This document shows positions 8,645-18,194 of a stretch of 64,000 bases of DNA, piece after piece. The notes beneath the pieces are model-generated. The model saw only the letters and a program-made list of their open reading frames with translations, was not told the origin of the DNA and did no database searches. Each line of letters opens with the position of its first letter. The stretch's first letter is position 1. This DNA comes from Cytobacillus purgationiresistens. GTDB lineage: Bacteria > Bacillota > Bacilli > Bacillales > Cytobacillaceae. The stretch is from contig NZ_JAUSUB010000014.1 in the NCBI RefSeq assembly GCF_030813235.1, positions 1-64,000 on the forward strand, given 5' to 3'. The translations under genes were made by a program, and so were the position numbers.

Positions 8645-10072
8645 TTATCGGTGAGTGTATACAAACCATGTAATGCTTGCTGTTAATAATGCTGACGAAA
8701 TCAAAGCTGTAAGAACACTATATGTTTGCCAAATAAGTATCGTTGACCAATCGAAAGCACAGCACAGTATACCTAGGGCAATCGTAGCGATCAGGAAAAT
8801 AACTGTTACGATTATTCTCTTTTTTGTCATTGGCTGCCGCTCATTCGTTTTCCTTCTGCGTAATCCTAAGAGAAATAGCAGAACGGCCAATAGGCAAAGA
8901 ATAATAGTGATAGACGACAAAATGATATCCAAAAGCTGTGTGCCGCTTATTTCATATGACTGAGTTAGATTGCCGTCTAATATATCTTTAACTTTTAGTA
9001 CCAGGTTTATATTGGTATTTGCGCCGTTGCTCAGCAAGCTGACGGCTGTTCGTTCACTTAGCAGTATGGCTACTTCGGTTCTGAAATTTGGATTGCCCCC
9101 AGTGTGTTCTATAATCGTTTGGTCGGCGTTTACCGACCAGCCTGCCGCATAATACATATCGTTGACAGCCGAAACAGACATATCACCCCTATGTGATTTT
9201 TCGATAACCGTGTGAAATATTTTGGGTATGTCCTGCACGATACCCATCTGTATGCCCATCCAACGCGCCATATCTTTTGTATTAGAAATGATGTAGCCTG
9301 CGGGTTTATTCCCAGCATAATCCGGAGCTTTAAATGGAGTTGTCATAAAAAAGGAAGAACGGTAGCCCTGTGCCAACTGTCCAGTGGCTTGAGCATCTTC
9401 TTTATAAACATACGTCTGGTGAAGACCTAACGGCTGAAATACTTGTTTCCTCATAAAGTCTTCATAGCTTTGTCGCGACACAATCTCAATAACCAAACCC
9501 AATACGTCATAATTAACGGTTCCATAGTTATACTGTTCACCGGGAGGGAACGCCAATTCAGCATCTACGAGCATTTCCACAGTCTTTTGCAACATATCCG
9601 GTGTGTTGCCTTGTGGAATATTTTGAGTATGCCTAATATTTGTTAGACCACTGGTATGGTGAAGAAAATTATTTAGTGTAAGGCTTTGCATATCAACAGG
9701 TTTCCCCTGATACATTAACGTAAACCAAGGTAAATATTTTTGGACAGGGTCAGTCATTGAGAGCAGCCCTTGCTCTTCCAACAGCAGAATACCCATACCG
9801 GTAAAAGCTTTACTGACCGAGGCTAACTCATAGAGTGTATTTTCACTTGCAGACAACCCCTTTTCACGGTCTGCATACCCTGAAGAAAAGTATAACACTT
9901 CATCATCAGCAAGTATTGAGATTGACATTCCCGGCACACCTGATATACGACAGGCATCATCTAGCAACGCTTGTATTGCCGCAGATTTCGAATCTGACAA
10001 CGCATAACTTTGTGTTGCGAATCCTGAGAATAATATAAATATCGTTAATACAAAAACAATAATCTTTTTCAT
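8645..10072 (-). CDS. Serine hydrolase, beta-lactamase/PBP4* family, membrane-anchored
   Basis: A 475-residue protein with an N-terminal signal peptide (about residues 1-24). A beta-lactamase-type domain follows with the SxxK motif SVSK near residue 88 and an HTGG box near residue 322. At the usual YxN position it reads YNYGTVNY, so the canonical YSN tyrosine-asparagine pair is altered. Three hydrophobic segments after residue 380 anchor it to the membrane. Relatives are D-aminopeptidases, esterases or FmtA-like cell-wall enzymes. It lies between the two halves of a nucleotidyltransferase gene and has its own terminator. Confidence 0.8.
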   Translation of the reverse strand: MKKIIVFVLTIFILFSGFATQSYALSDSKSAAIQALLDDACRISGVPGMSISILADDEVLYFSSGYADREKGLSASENTLYELASVSKAFTGMGILLLEEQGLLSMTDPVQKYLPWFTLMYQGKPVDMQSLTLNNFLHHTSGLTNIRHTQNIPQGNTPDMLQKTVEMLVDAELAFPPGEQYNYGTVNYDVLGLVIEIVSRQSYEDFMRKQVFQPLGLHQTYVYKEDAQATGQLAQGYRSSFFMTTPFKAPDYAGNKPAGYIISNTKDMARWMGIQMGIVQDIPKIFHTVIEKSHRGDMSVSAVNDMYYAAGWSVNADQTIIEHTGGNPNFRTEVAILLSERTAVSLLSNGANTNINLVLKVKDILDGNLTQSYEISGTQLLDIILSSITIILCLLAVLLFLLGLRRRKTNERQPMTKKRIIVTVIFLIATIALGILCCAFDWSTILIWQTYSVLTALISSALLTASITWFVYTHR

Positions 10073-10231
10073 AAATTCTCCTTTTTGAAAAATTATAAGA
10101 GAATAATATAAATAACCTACTTTTACAACTACTATACTAAATTTTAATTTATCTTTCTATTCACCTATATAATATCAAGTAATTGTGAAGAGTTACACTT
10201 AAACGAACAGATGCGTTAGTTCAATAAGAAG

Positions 10232-10248
10232 TAAACAACTTTATTATT
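10232..10248 (-). repeat. Right inverted repeat flanking the inserted segment
   Basis: Reverse complement of the 17-mer at 8409-8425. A further ACTTTATTAT word occurs at 10359-10368 at the break in the N-terminal half. Confidence 0.5.
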
Positions 10249-10299
10249 CATTTTTTAAGTATTATATAAACAGATGGATGTAATTTGAAACAACTTTAA

Positions 10300-10332
10300 A
10301 GAGCCTTGCTACGTAGAATGTAGTAAGGCTCT
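10300..10332 (-). terminator. Hairpin terminator
   Basis: AGAGCCTTACTAC pairs with GTAGCAAGGCTCT on the minus strand with a 7-base loop. The T-run after it is short (TTTAAAG). Confidence 0.6.
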
Positions 10333-10338
10333 TAGCTT

Positions 10339-10827
10339 TTAATAATCAAAGTTCAATAACTTTATTATCATTATACAATTGAAAGCATAATTTACGTTTT
10401 CATTTGTTGAACGATATGGACCGCTACCCCCAAGGAATTTAAGCAATGGCTTCAATTTTCCAGTCCTATCATAAATGAACATCGAATCTGTATTTGGAAA
10501 GACTCCGGTAGGTTTAAAGCTTTCAATGATATCCATTTTTGATTCTGGTAAAAAATGAAACTCTCCTCTTACTAAATGAGTGAATATAACTACTTCTGTC
10601 CCATATTCATTTTCAAGTAAAAGATCATTTGGAGCGATTTCATTAATCCAATGAGATGAATCGAATGATGAAAACTGTTCCTCTTTAACGAATACATAAA
10701 ACTCAACATCTGAAAATTGGTCTCCTTCACCTTTCGTAAAAGAACCGTACATCATACACGCACTTATTTTTTCGTCTAATTTACTTTTTAATGTTACTGT
10801 CTTTATTATTTGTTCTTGATATAACAT
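10339..10827 (-). pseudogene. N-terminal part of a lincosamide nucleotidyltransferase-like gene
   Basis: 162 residues with the nucleotidyltransferase motif MMYGSFTKGEGDQFSDVEFY (Gly-Ser, then Asp-x-Glu/Asp), and GTEVVIFTHLVRGEFHFLP further on, as in Lnu(B/F)-type enzymes. These transfer AMP to lincosamides. It stops after NENVNYAFNC..., about 100 residues short of the family length. The missing half is found at 8045-8422. The encoded piece is probably inactive. Confidence 0.65.
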
Positions 10828-11028
10828 GCGTCATTCTCCCTTCTAAATTTTATTATTTATTCAGGGAATGATCTACTACTGAACAACATGAGCAGCACTA
10901 TTTTCCAATAAGCTTTAACTCATTACACTGAGTACCTTACTCGCCAGTTGCCACGAGCTTGCTTCATATGTCTCACCTTTCCAAATGGTCCATAAATAAT
11001 CTATTCGTGAGATCCAGTCTATTAAAAA

Positions 11029-11054
11029 AATTAGCGATACCTCAATGGTATCGC
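11029..11054 (-). terminator. Intrinsic terminator of the SDR gene
   Basis: GCGATACC and GGTATCGC form an 8-bp stem at 11034-11054. On the minus strand it is followed by TAATTTTTTT. Confidence 0.8.
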
Positions 11055-11064
11055 GCATCTTATT

Positions 11065-11976
11065 TTATCTATATCCTTCTGCATTCGCAGACTTTCCTGC
11101 TTCCTGCACCTCTACCAAATACCTCATACAATCAGGTTGTGAGCCATCCACATCATAGAAGTTGTACATTTTGGCGAGCTGACCGCTGGATAAAGACTGA
11201 CCGTTCAATTTATGTTTCTCAGGGTCTAGAGCGATTGCGGTCACTGCACGCCCGATATATCTTGGTGTTTCCGAAATAATGAAATGGGGATCGGTTTTTG
11301 CTCCATCCTTCCAATTCTCCTCGGTCACGCCAAATTCCTCCAGCATGATCTCTGAGCGCATCCAGCCAGGTGTTAAGGAAACCGCTGTACATTCATATGG
11401 AGACAGTTCTTGGGCCAATGCTTTAGCCATTCGAATGACTGAGCTTTTCGCTAAATCATAAAACAGTGATAGACGATAGCGGCTATGATTGTATTCTTCG
11501 GTACCATCTGTTACTTCAATAACTAATCCATCTTTATTCTTTATCAACAGCGGGAGTGCGTAATGATTGGTTACAATATGAGTATCAATGGCCAGACGCA
11601 GCATTCTGAAGCCTTTCTCTAAAGAATGCTCCCATATAGGTGTATTCCATTCTGCTAAATATTCTCCACCCCAAATATCGTTTACCAGCACATCAAGCCT
11701 GCCATGTTCCTTTTCTATTCTTTCGACTAAGGCTTGAACTTGTTCATGTATAAGATGATCTACTTGGACAGGGATACCAATTCCCCCTAACTCATTTACC
11801 AGCTCGGCTGTCTCTTCAATTGTCTCAGGCCGTCCGTATTCAGATGTTTCATTCCGTGTGGTTCTGCCAGTAATATAAACCGTTGCACCTGCTGCCCCTA
11901 ATTCCATGGCAATCCCACGGCCTGCTCCTCTTGTTCCTCCAGCTACTAAAGCTACTTTTCCACTTAATGACTTCAC
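11065..11976 (-). CDS. SDR family oxidoreductase
   Basis: A 303-residue short-chain dehydrogenase. The nucleotide-binding loop is GGTRGAGRG near residues 13-21, the sequence GRTTR after the second strand points to NADP(H), and the catalytic Tyr-x3-Lys is seen as FYDLAKSS near residue 170. An unusually long insertion lies between strand 4 and the catalytic Tyr. The substrate is unknown. The gene is divergent from a WYL-domain regulator with a perfect palindrome between them, which suggests that regulator controls it. Confidence 0.85.
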   Translation of the reverse strand: MKSLSGKVALVAGGTRGAGRGIAMELGAAGATVYITGRTTRNETSEYGRPETIEETAELVNELGGIGIPVQVDHLIHEQVQALVERIEKEHGRLDVLVNDIWGGEYLAEWNTPIWEHSLEKGFRMLRLAIDTHIVTNHYALPLLIKNKDGLVIEVTDGTEEYNHSRYRLSLFYDLAKSSVIRMAKALAQELSPYECTAVSLTPGWMRSEIMLEEFGVTEENWKDGAKTDPHFIISETPRYIGRAVTAIALDPEKHKLNGQSLSSGQLAKMYNFYDVDGSQPDCMRYLVEVQEAGKSANAEGYR

Positions 11977-12024
11977 TTGCCTTCGCCTCCCTTACTATTG
12001 TATCTTTAGTTTAAACCATAATGT

Positions 12025-12039
12025 TGACATCTTATGTCA
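12025..12039. promoter_or_regulatory. Palindromic operator TGACAT-CTT-ATGTCA
   Basis: A perfect 6-bp inverted repeat with a 3-base spacer lies in the 81-bp gap between the divergent SDR and WYL-regulator genes, just before the regulator ribosome site. It is probably the binding site of the YafY-type regulator; this is inferred from position and symmetry. Confidence 0.65.
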
Positions 12040-12057
12040 TATTAAAAGGAGAAATGA

Positions 12058-13014
12058 ATGAGAGCAGATAGACTAATAACCATCTTATTGCTTTTACAAA
12101 ACACTAAAAAAGTAACAACAAATGAATTAGCAAAGGAATTGGAAGTATCTGAGCGAACCATTCATCGGGATATGGAAGCATTAAGTGCAGCTGGCATCCC
12201 TGTTTTTGCAGAGAGAGGAAAACTAGGTGGCTGGCAATTGCTCGAGAACTATCAAACAAAGCTGACAGGATTAAAGGCTGAAGAAATAAAAGCTTTATTC
12301 CTGTCACCATCCTTCCAACTTCTCTCCGACCTCGGGATCGCCCAGGATTGGAAAGAATCAAGGCAAAAATTACTTGCTTCTATTCCAGATATGCTTAAAA
12401 AGGAGGCAATTGATGTTTGGAATCGCATCCATATCGATACTGGAACATGGAGACCTTCATCAGAAGAAATAAGCACCTTTTCCACTCTGCAACAAGCTAT
12501 TTGGGCGGAAAAGAAAATCGAAATCGACTACCAGCGTGCAGATAAAGAATCGAGCAAAAGATCAGTCGAGCCGTTAGGTTTGGTCGCTAAAGGTCGTACT
12601 TGGTACTTAATCGCTGCCGAAAACCAAAAGATTAAAAGCTATAGAGCATCAAGGATTATTACCGCAACCATTACAGAAGAAATATTCATTAGACCCATAG
12701 ACTTTAGCCTCGCTGATTATTGGGATGAATCCAAGCAAAACTTTATTAGCAGCTTGCCAACCTTTGACGTGAAGTTAGAAATCTCACCAGCCATTATCAA
12801 CCGAATAAAGTTTACAGGGCGGTTTGTACAGGTTCTCCACATGAATGACAAAACAGAAAATGGCTGGATCCCAGCTGATCTGCGGTTTGATACTGAACAA
12901 GAGGCATCCGAGTATATACTTGGGTTTGGCAATCAGATTAAGATCCTTCATCCACAATCACTTGTTAAAAGGGTGAGGGAGTCGGCAGAGGCTGTGATTA
13001 GATTTTATAGTTGA
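12058..13014 (+). CDS. YafY family HTH/WYL-domain transcriptional regulator
   Basis: 318 residues. The N-terminal HTH_11 domain reads RADRLITILLLLQ, then TTNELAKELEVSERTIHRDM (residues 19-38). A WYL domain covers about residues 140-230 with GRTWYLIAA in its core, and a WCX-type C-terminal domain follows. WYL proteins sense ligands or nucleic acids and regulate neighbouring genes. GGAGAAATGA precedes the start. It is divergent from the SDR gene. Confidence 0.9.
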   Translation: MRADRLITILLLLQNTKKVTTNELAKELEVSERTIHRDMEALSAAGIPVFAERGKLGGWQLLENYQTKLTGLKAEEIKALFLSPSFQLLSDLGIAQDWKESRQKLLASIPDMLKKEAIDVWNRIHIDTGTWRPSSEEISTFSTLQQAIWAEKKIEIDYQRADKESSKRSVEPLGLVAKGRTWYLIAAENQKIKSYRASRIITATITEEIFIRPIDFSLADYWDESKQNFISSLPTFDVKLEISPAIINRIKFTGRFVQVLHMNDKTENGWIPADLRFDTEQEASEYILGFGNQIKILHPQSLVKRVRESAEAVIRFYS

Positions 13015-13055
13015 TTTTATAAGTTGAATGTGTATGATTCCACTTTCGCTGATCA

Positions 13056-13207
13056 ATCATTTAGTTTCTCGTTTGAAGGTCATCCAACATGCATGGGCAC
13101 TAGGTCGATTATATAGTTCCCCTTTCGATTCATTAGTTAGATCATCTAGTTCCCTTTTGATCATCATCTAATACGTACGGGCATTAAGTTATAATTCTAT
13201 AGTTCTA
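13056..13207. repeat. Two imperfect 67-bp direct repeats
   Basis: The segment at 13056-13122 resembles 13141-13207, with shared words ATCAT, TAGTT and GGGCA in register. No gene is seen between the WYL regulator and the penicillin acylase terminator. Confidence 0.4.
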
Positions 13208-13255
13208 CCAATCTACTTCTTGTATATCAATCTCTGTTTGCTCTAAGCTAAATAG

Positions 13256-13285
13256 AAAAGGAGGCTACACACAAAGCAGCCTCCT
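13256..13285 (-). terminator. Intrinsic terminator of the penicillin acylase gene
   Basis: GGAGGCT and AGCCTCC pair around an 11-base loop, followed on the minus strand by CTTTTC. Confidence 0.75.
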
Positions 13286-13292
13286 CTAAAAC

Positions 13293-15671
13293 TTATTTTC
13301 CGCTCCCTCCCGGTTTCAAAATAAGTTTTTCTCCCGCAGGAGCTTTCAATGTTGTTTGGTGATAGGTTCCATCTGCCCAAGCCTCTAATTGATCATGGTA
13401 CCATGGGCTTTTTACGTTGCCTGATTGCCCAGGACCGACAAGGTGGTAGGCATCATCAGGGTTGGTCATGTCCATTACGAATCGCCAAGATCCGCCATGA
13501 TTAACAAGACCAGTTTCTTCGAATGCTGCCGCTTTAACAGTGACGCTGCTTCCACCTACTGGGATACCGCCTTTGCGATTAAATAAATAGTTTAATGGTG
13601 ATACACTGGAAAGTGGATGATTAAAACGTACCTGGTGGAAATCTCCCCAAGCCCACTTATCCATGTCCTTGCCTTCTGCCTCTTCAATTTGTGCAAGGGT
13701 TAGATCTAAAGATTGAATCAGAACCTCTTCCAAACCGCCTTTTTCTTCTATCCATGGCCCTGGTTTACCGTCTAATGCTCGTTGCAATAATTGATCAATT
13801 GCCGCTTTTCTTCCACTGAATAGCTCGAGTGTTTCTTCTGAAAAACTGTCAGCGAGTAACACATCGCCAATTTTCGTCATCCATATATTAAAAATATACG
13901 GGGCTGCTTCCTCTTTTCGATCATAGAAGTCCCATTCTGATAGAAGATCAAGGGCCTTTCTTTGTTGCTCTTGATCCACGCCCTTTAATAATCCAACAAA
14001 TTGCGGGACAAACTCCTCAGCTTGCAGATTTTTTTCGTCCATTTGCAATTCCATCATATCTTCAGCTGTCAGCTTGTTATTTGCTTTTAGCACTTCTTGA
14101 ATTCGCATTTGCCTGTACGGCTGTGCCCAATTATGACTAATATGATATGGATAGTCATCACTGATAATTTTATTATTCGCTGTAGAAATAAATCCTTCTT
14201 TTGGATTCACTGTCTTTGGAAGTTCATCATATGGAATATAATCGACCCATTCATACTCATCTGTCCAGCCTGGTACCGGAAGCAGCCCATCTCCTGTTTT
14301 ACGGATAGGGATTTTTCCATTCGCTTTGTAAGCAATGGTTCCATCTTGATCGGCTACTACAAAGTTTTGCGCAGGTGATTCAAATTGCAATAAAGCTTCC
14401 TCAAACTCATCCCAATTTTTTGCTTTATTCATGTTTAATATGGCTTCTAGCTCTGCTGATGGCATCAGTGCTGTCCATTGTAATGAAAGTACTGTATCAC
14501 TGCCTGCATCTGCTGCAAAATCTGAGATCACTGGACCATGGCGGGTCACGGTAACCTCATAATCCAATGTATCTTTATCTTTAATTTTGATAGGCTCAGG
14601 AATGACCTCAGCATCCTCCCATTCATCATTGTATAAAAATTGATTCGCCTGTTCCGGATTTCTTTTTTCAATATATAAATCCTGTACGTCAGGACCTGTG
14701 TTTGTTACACCCCATGCAACGTTTTCGTTATGTCCTAATATAATCCCTGGAATCCCTGCAAAAATAACACCGCTCACATTTAGGTCTGGTGTTTCAAGAT
14801 GCATTTGGTACCAAATGGACGGAGTTGCGAGCCCAAGATGCGGATCGTCTGCCAATAAAGGTTTCCCGCTTGCCGTTTTTTCTCCACTAACGACCCAGTT
14901 ATTGCTGCCATTAAATTCATGAGGAATCACTGCGCCAGCAAAGGCCTTGCTTAAATCTAAATCACTTTTACTGATGATATACGGAGCATCCTCAGGGTAC
15001 TCTGGAAATAAATCATAGGCCTTTTCTTCAGGGAATTCCTGCAGCAAGTATTGCCTAAACGCCTGATTCTGCCAATGACCACCCAGATCAAAGGCCATAT
15101 ACTTTCCAATCGTCAAGGAATCGACCGGCGTCCAGTCCTCTGGTTCATAACCAAGAATCGTAAATTCTACCGGCCACTTCCCATTATCGCGAAGCTCTTC
15201 AATATAAAGATTAACCCCTTCAGCAAACGCTTTCAAGGCATCCATCCCTAAATCGGAGTAGCTATCTGCAGATGCCTCCGCCGCCCGACGAAGCCCTAAT
15301 GTACGAAAGTATTTATCTGTATCCAATGCGGATTCACCAATGACTTCACTTAATTGACCTGAAGCCTGTCTGCGGCTGAGATCCATTTGGAACAATCGAT
15401 CCTGAGCCTGTGTGTATCCTTGAGCCACATACAAATCATGTTCATTTTCTGCCTGAACATGCGGAACACCAGATTCATCGCGAACCACTGTCACTGATTC
15501 ACTTAAGGCAGATAAAGACACTTCCCCATCGAGAGCAGGCAAGGATCTATTCAAATAATAGTTTGCTGCCATCAATACAATTAATAAAAGCGCTACAATT
15601 GATGCAACTGCCCATAAAGAAATTTTCTTCCACTTTGCTGTCTGTTTTCTCTTTGCCACAACTGTCTCCAC
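13293..15671 (-). CDS. Penicillin acylase family protein
   Basis: A 792-residue Ntn-hydrolase precursor. A membrane or signal segment covers about residues 17-42. The alpha chain ends near the motif EFNGSNNWVVSG (about residue 255), where the Ser after Gly would become the N-terminal nucleophile of the beta chain. The beta chain shows LLADDPHLGL, PGIILGHNENVAWGVTN, and a late QSGN box. Family members hydrolyse acyl side chains of penicillins, acyl-homoserine lactones or peptides. The substrate here is unknown. The start is GTG with AGGGGG upstream, and the gene stands alone. Confidence 0.9.
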   Translation of the reverse strand: METVVAKRKQTAKWKKISLWAVASIVALLLIVLMAANYYLNRSLPALDGEVSLSALSESVTVVRDESGVPHVQAENEHDLYVAQGYTQAQDRLFQMDLSRRQASGQLSEVIGESALDTDKYFRTLGLRRAAEASADSYSDLGMDALKAFAEGVNLYIEELRDNGKWPVEFTILGYEPEDWTPVDSLTIGKYMAFDLGGHWQNQAFRQYLLQEFPEEKAYDLFPEYPEDAPYIISKSDLDLSKAFAGAVIPHEFNGSNNWVVSGEKTASGKPLLADDPHLGLATPSIWYQMHLETPDLNVSGVIFAGIPGIILGHNENVAWGVTNTGPDVQDLYIEKRNPEQANQFLYNDEWEDAEVIPEPIKIKDKDTLDYEVTVTRHGPVISDFAADAGSDTVLSLQWTALMPSAELEAILNMNKAKNWDEFEEALLQFESPAQNFVVADQDGTIAYKANGKIPIRKTGDGLLPVPGWTDEYEWVDYIPYDELPKTVNPKEGFISTANNKIISDDYPYHISHNWAQPYRQMRIQEVLKANNKLTAEDMMELQMDEKNLQAEEFVPQFVGLLKGVDQEQQRKALDLLSEWDFYDRKEEAAPYIFNIWMTKIGDVLLADSFSEETLELFSGRKAAIDQLLQRALDGKPGPWIEEKGGLEEVLIQSLDLTLAQIEEAEGKDMDKWAWGDFHQVRFNHPLSSVSPLNYLFNRKGGIPVGGSSVTVKAAAFEETGLVNHGGSWRFVMDMTNPDDAYHLVGPGQSGNVKSPWYHDQLEAWADGTYHQTTLKAPAGEKLILKPGGSGK

Positions 15672-15795
15672 ACTTATGCCCCCTAATTTTGTTGTATAAG
15701 ATAAATAAATTCGAGACAGTAGTGCTTATCCCCTATCGGAAACATAAAAATATTCTGCATCTTTATTCTAGATAGATGTATTTTCATCTATTATT

Positions 15796-16032
15796 AATGT
15801 AATGCTTATTACAACCATTCAAGAGAAAAGCAGTAAAGAAAAAATCGGCAGAGTAATGAGCCTTGTGAGTGCCTTTTCAAATGGGCTCGTGCCGCTTTCC
15901 TATGCTTTTGTCTCCTTTGCTATTGTTATGAGTCTATCGATATCAAATATTATGGTTTTATGCGGAAGCCTCATTTTATTGATCTCCATTCTATTTATAG
16001 CAAAGGCAAAAGTAATTTTAACTACGAATTAA
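15796..16032 (+). pseudogene. C-terminal remnant of an MFS transporter
   Basis: About 78 residues reading TTIQEKSSKEKIGRVMSLVS, then two hydrophobic helices, the usual last part of an MFS_3-type permease. There is no ribosome site and nothing of the first ten helices upstream. It is a fragment. Confidence 0.6.
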
Positions 16033-16110
16033 CAATCAGGGTGCCTAATCGCGCCCTCACTTCCATTCATTTAACCGCCCTTGTCGCAACATAACAAGGC
16101 ATATATTTAG

Positions 16111-16813
16111 TTAGTCAACCTTATGATGATGATCCTCATACAGCTCCTGCAGTTGAAAACCGGCCTTCAACTGGCCGCCAATTTGTGTTTCAAGCGAATG
16201 ACTGAGCTGAATGCCGCCCGTTTGAACAAGCTCTTCCTCTGATTGATCTGTGTGCCCTTTAAAAGGCAGTTTATTTACGATTGTCAGTCTGTTTTCACCT
16301 TCTCCAAACAAATACAATGCTGGATTGGTGAACCCAGCCAGCAGACCCCCGCCCTTTTTCAAAATACGATGGCATTCCTTCCACACATGCTCAACATCTT
16401 CAACATAGCCATTCGATACAGGATGGAAAATCATATCGAATGACTCGTCCTCGAAAGGAAGCCTCTTACTCATATCCCCTTTGATGATTTCAATGGCAGA
16501 TCCTTCTCTCTCCACTACCATTTTTTCAAGCTCGAGCTGTTGATTCGAATAATCAAATACGGTCACATCCGCCTGTTGTGCAGCAAATACAGGACATTGT
16601 TGCCCACCGCCGCTTGCCAGTCCGAGCACCTTAGTCCCATCTAGTGGAATAAACCAGTTTTGCGGCACCGGCTTGTATGGAGTCAAATACATATCGAACT
16701 GTCCGTCCAACCCTTTCACAAAATCCTGATGGCTTATAGGCAGCGACCATTCTCCACCCTCAAAAAGCCCATGAATCCCACATCTTAGAATTGATGTCAG
16801 CATAATTTTTCAT
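16111..16813 (-). pseudogene. Class I SAM-dependent methyltransferase, frameshifted
   Basis: The body has VLGLASGGGQQCPVFAA (motif I, SAM binding), a GDMSKRLPF acidic loop and FHPVSNGYVEDV, as in a common Bacillus methyltransferase family. A good start is ATG at 16813, which directly follows the GNAT stop and has GGAGAG upstream. It reads MKNYADINSKMWDSWAF and then hits TGA. One extra T in a T5 run (16762-16766) separates this frame from the rest of the gene. With four T the frame would run straight on into EGGEWSLPIS. It is either a recent mutation or a sequencing error. Confidence 0.75.
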
Positions 16814-17356
16814 TTATTCTCTCCATTCGCTTGCAAGCATTCCATAAACAATTAAATCCACATAATGATCATACAGCCATTCCGCCTGCCTGATGCAGCC
16901 TTCCTCTTTAAATCCTAATTTTTCAGGGATGCTTCTGCTTTTCATATTCTCCACAGCTACTCTGATTTCTACTTTATTTAAGTCCAATTGTTGAAAAGCA
17001 TAATCGGTCAATGCGCGTGCTACCTTAGTCATGATGCCATTCCCCTGATAGCTTTCCCCGAGCCAATAACCAATATAGGCTGTTTTATTCGAGTGATTGA
17101 TTTCATTAAAACCGGCAATCCCAACTACTTTCTCCTGAGAGACAATGACTGCTGTCAAGCTTTTCTCGTCTTTCTCCCTTCCCAAACAGCCTTCTACAAA
17201 TGCCTCTGAATCCGCAAGTGTTTTTGTTCCGTCCACCCACCCGAGCCAATCTCTCAAGTATGTTCTAGATTCATCAATAATCTGAAATATTATTTCAGCG
17301 TCTTTTTGCTCAATCGTTCTTAGACTAATCTCTTCATTTACTGTATGCCTCATCAT
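16814..17356 (-). CDS. GNAT family acetyltransferase (RimL-like)
   Basis: 180 residues with the acetyl-CoA loop YQGNGIMTKV near residue 103 and the late motif NMKSRSIPEKLGFKEEG, where the usual Asn-x-x-Ser block is visible. It is closest to RimJ/RimL or YdaF acetyltransferases. The stop TAA is followed at once by the ATG of the methyltransferase, so the two genes form a tight operon. AAGGGG precedes the start. Confidence 0.9.
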   Translation of the reverse strand: MMRHTVNEEISLRTIEQKDAEIIFQIIDESRTYLRDWLGWVDGTKTLADSEAFVEGCLGREKDEKSLTAVIVSQEKVVGIAGFNEINHSNKTAYIGYWLGESYQGNGIMTKVARALTDYAFQQLDLNKVEIRVAVENMKSRSIPEKLGFKEEGCIRQAEWLYDHYVDLIVYGMLASEWRE

Positions 17357-17425
17357 GCTAAACCCCTTTTCATTGAAAATAAGAGCAATTATAGCATGAT
17401 TAAATCATCCTTTCTCAAAATTTCG

Positions 17426-17590
17426 TTAATTCCCAAAACAGTTTTCACAAATAAATTGACCTTCATTATTTAAATACGCCTTTATTTCCGTGAACCCTTT
17501 TCGCTTAGGATAACGCATTTTGATATAGACCCATTCATCTTCCTTTATCTCTCTTTTACACACTGTACATTTTGGTTTCAATGAGAACAA
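17426..17590 (-). CDS. Small protein with two CxxC pairs
   Basis: A 54-residue frame starting at TTG, with GGAGG nine bases upstream. Two Cys-x2-Cys pairs (CTVC near residue 8 and CENC near residue 48) frame a basic core MRYPKRKGFTEIKAYL, as in small zinc-ribbon proteins common in Bacillus. The function is unknown. The non-ATG start makes it easy to miss. Confidence 0.6.
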   Translation of the reverse strand: MFSLKPKCTVCKREIKEDEWVYIKMRYPKRKGFTEIKAYLNNEGQFICENCFGN

Positions 17591-17907
17591 ATTTAAGTAC
17601 CTCCACTACCGCTTTTTTTTCGATTTTCCGCTATACAAGTTTCACAGTCACTTTATCTTTTTCAGAAACTGATTATCAATAATTCACAGCGAATATAGAA
17701 ACGAATCTGCTGAAAATCCTGCTGTATCGATTAGTGACCGGTATACACCTGGTCAGAAGGCAATTCTGATGTAAGAATAAGAGGTATTCAATACACCTCC
17801 TTCTTGATGATAAGATATACGAATAATTTGGAAGAAAGTTTCAGTAATCCAAAATGCAGTGAGTGGAAGTTATTTTCCTTTTATCAGGATTGCTCATTAA
17901 AAAAGAA
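17591..17907. other. Intergenic stretch with no supported gene
   Basis: A short plus-strand frame near 17690-17772 reads ENPAVSISDRYTPGQKAILM and then stops. It may be the tail of a lost gene, but I see no start or ribosome site. Nothing else is supported. Confidence 0.3.
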
Positions 17908-17941
17908 GCTTGTTAAGAAAATATGTCTTTTCTCAACAAGC
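17905..17941 (-). terminator. Intrinsic terminator of the YuzL-like gene
   Basis: GCTTGTTGAGAAAA pairs with TTTTCTTAACAAGC around a 6-base loop on the minus strand, followed by TTCTTTTTT. Confidence 0.85.
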
Positions 17942-17955
17942 CTCTTTCTCAAATC

Positions 17956-18084
17956 CTACTTTTTCGTTTTATGTTGGGTGGATGAAATACTCATCGACCC
18001 GGTTTCACGATTAGTTGTTCCCTGTCCTTTTACCTCTGGAGAACTTAGACCAGCCTTTGAAGCATCTTTTTTACGTTTTCCCAT
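17956..18084 (-). CDS. YuzL-like small basic protein
   Basis: 42 residues, beginning MGKRKKDASKAGLSSPEV and ending in a basic tail, KTKK. GGGGGAGGTG precedes the start and a strong terminator follows. It resembles the YuzL family of very short Bacillus proteins and is somewhat similar to small spore proteins of the SspO type. The role is not known. Confidence 0.6.
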   Translation of the reverse strand: MGKRKKDASKAGLSSPEVKGQGTTNRETGSMSISSTQHKTKK

Positions 18085-18194
18085 TTTGACACCTCCCCCA
18101 ATTAATCTCTCTAGATGCTTGAGATTTTATTCTTGTGAACAATGATTGAATACAAGAATAAATTACATATTATTAGTATAGAGATGGGGATATA

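Noticed and set aside
8655..9430. Plus-strand frames opposite the serine hydrolase
   Set aside because: They are antisense shadows of a gene with clear motifs.
17804..18145. Plus-strand frame of 113 codons
   Set aside because: It is opposite to the YuzL-like gene and its terminator and has no ribosome site or domain.
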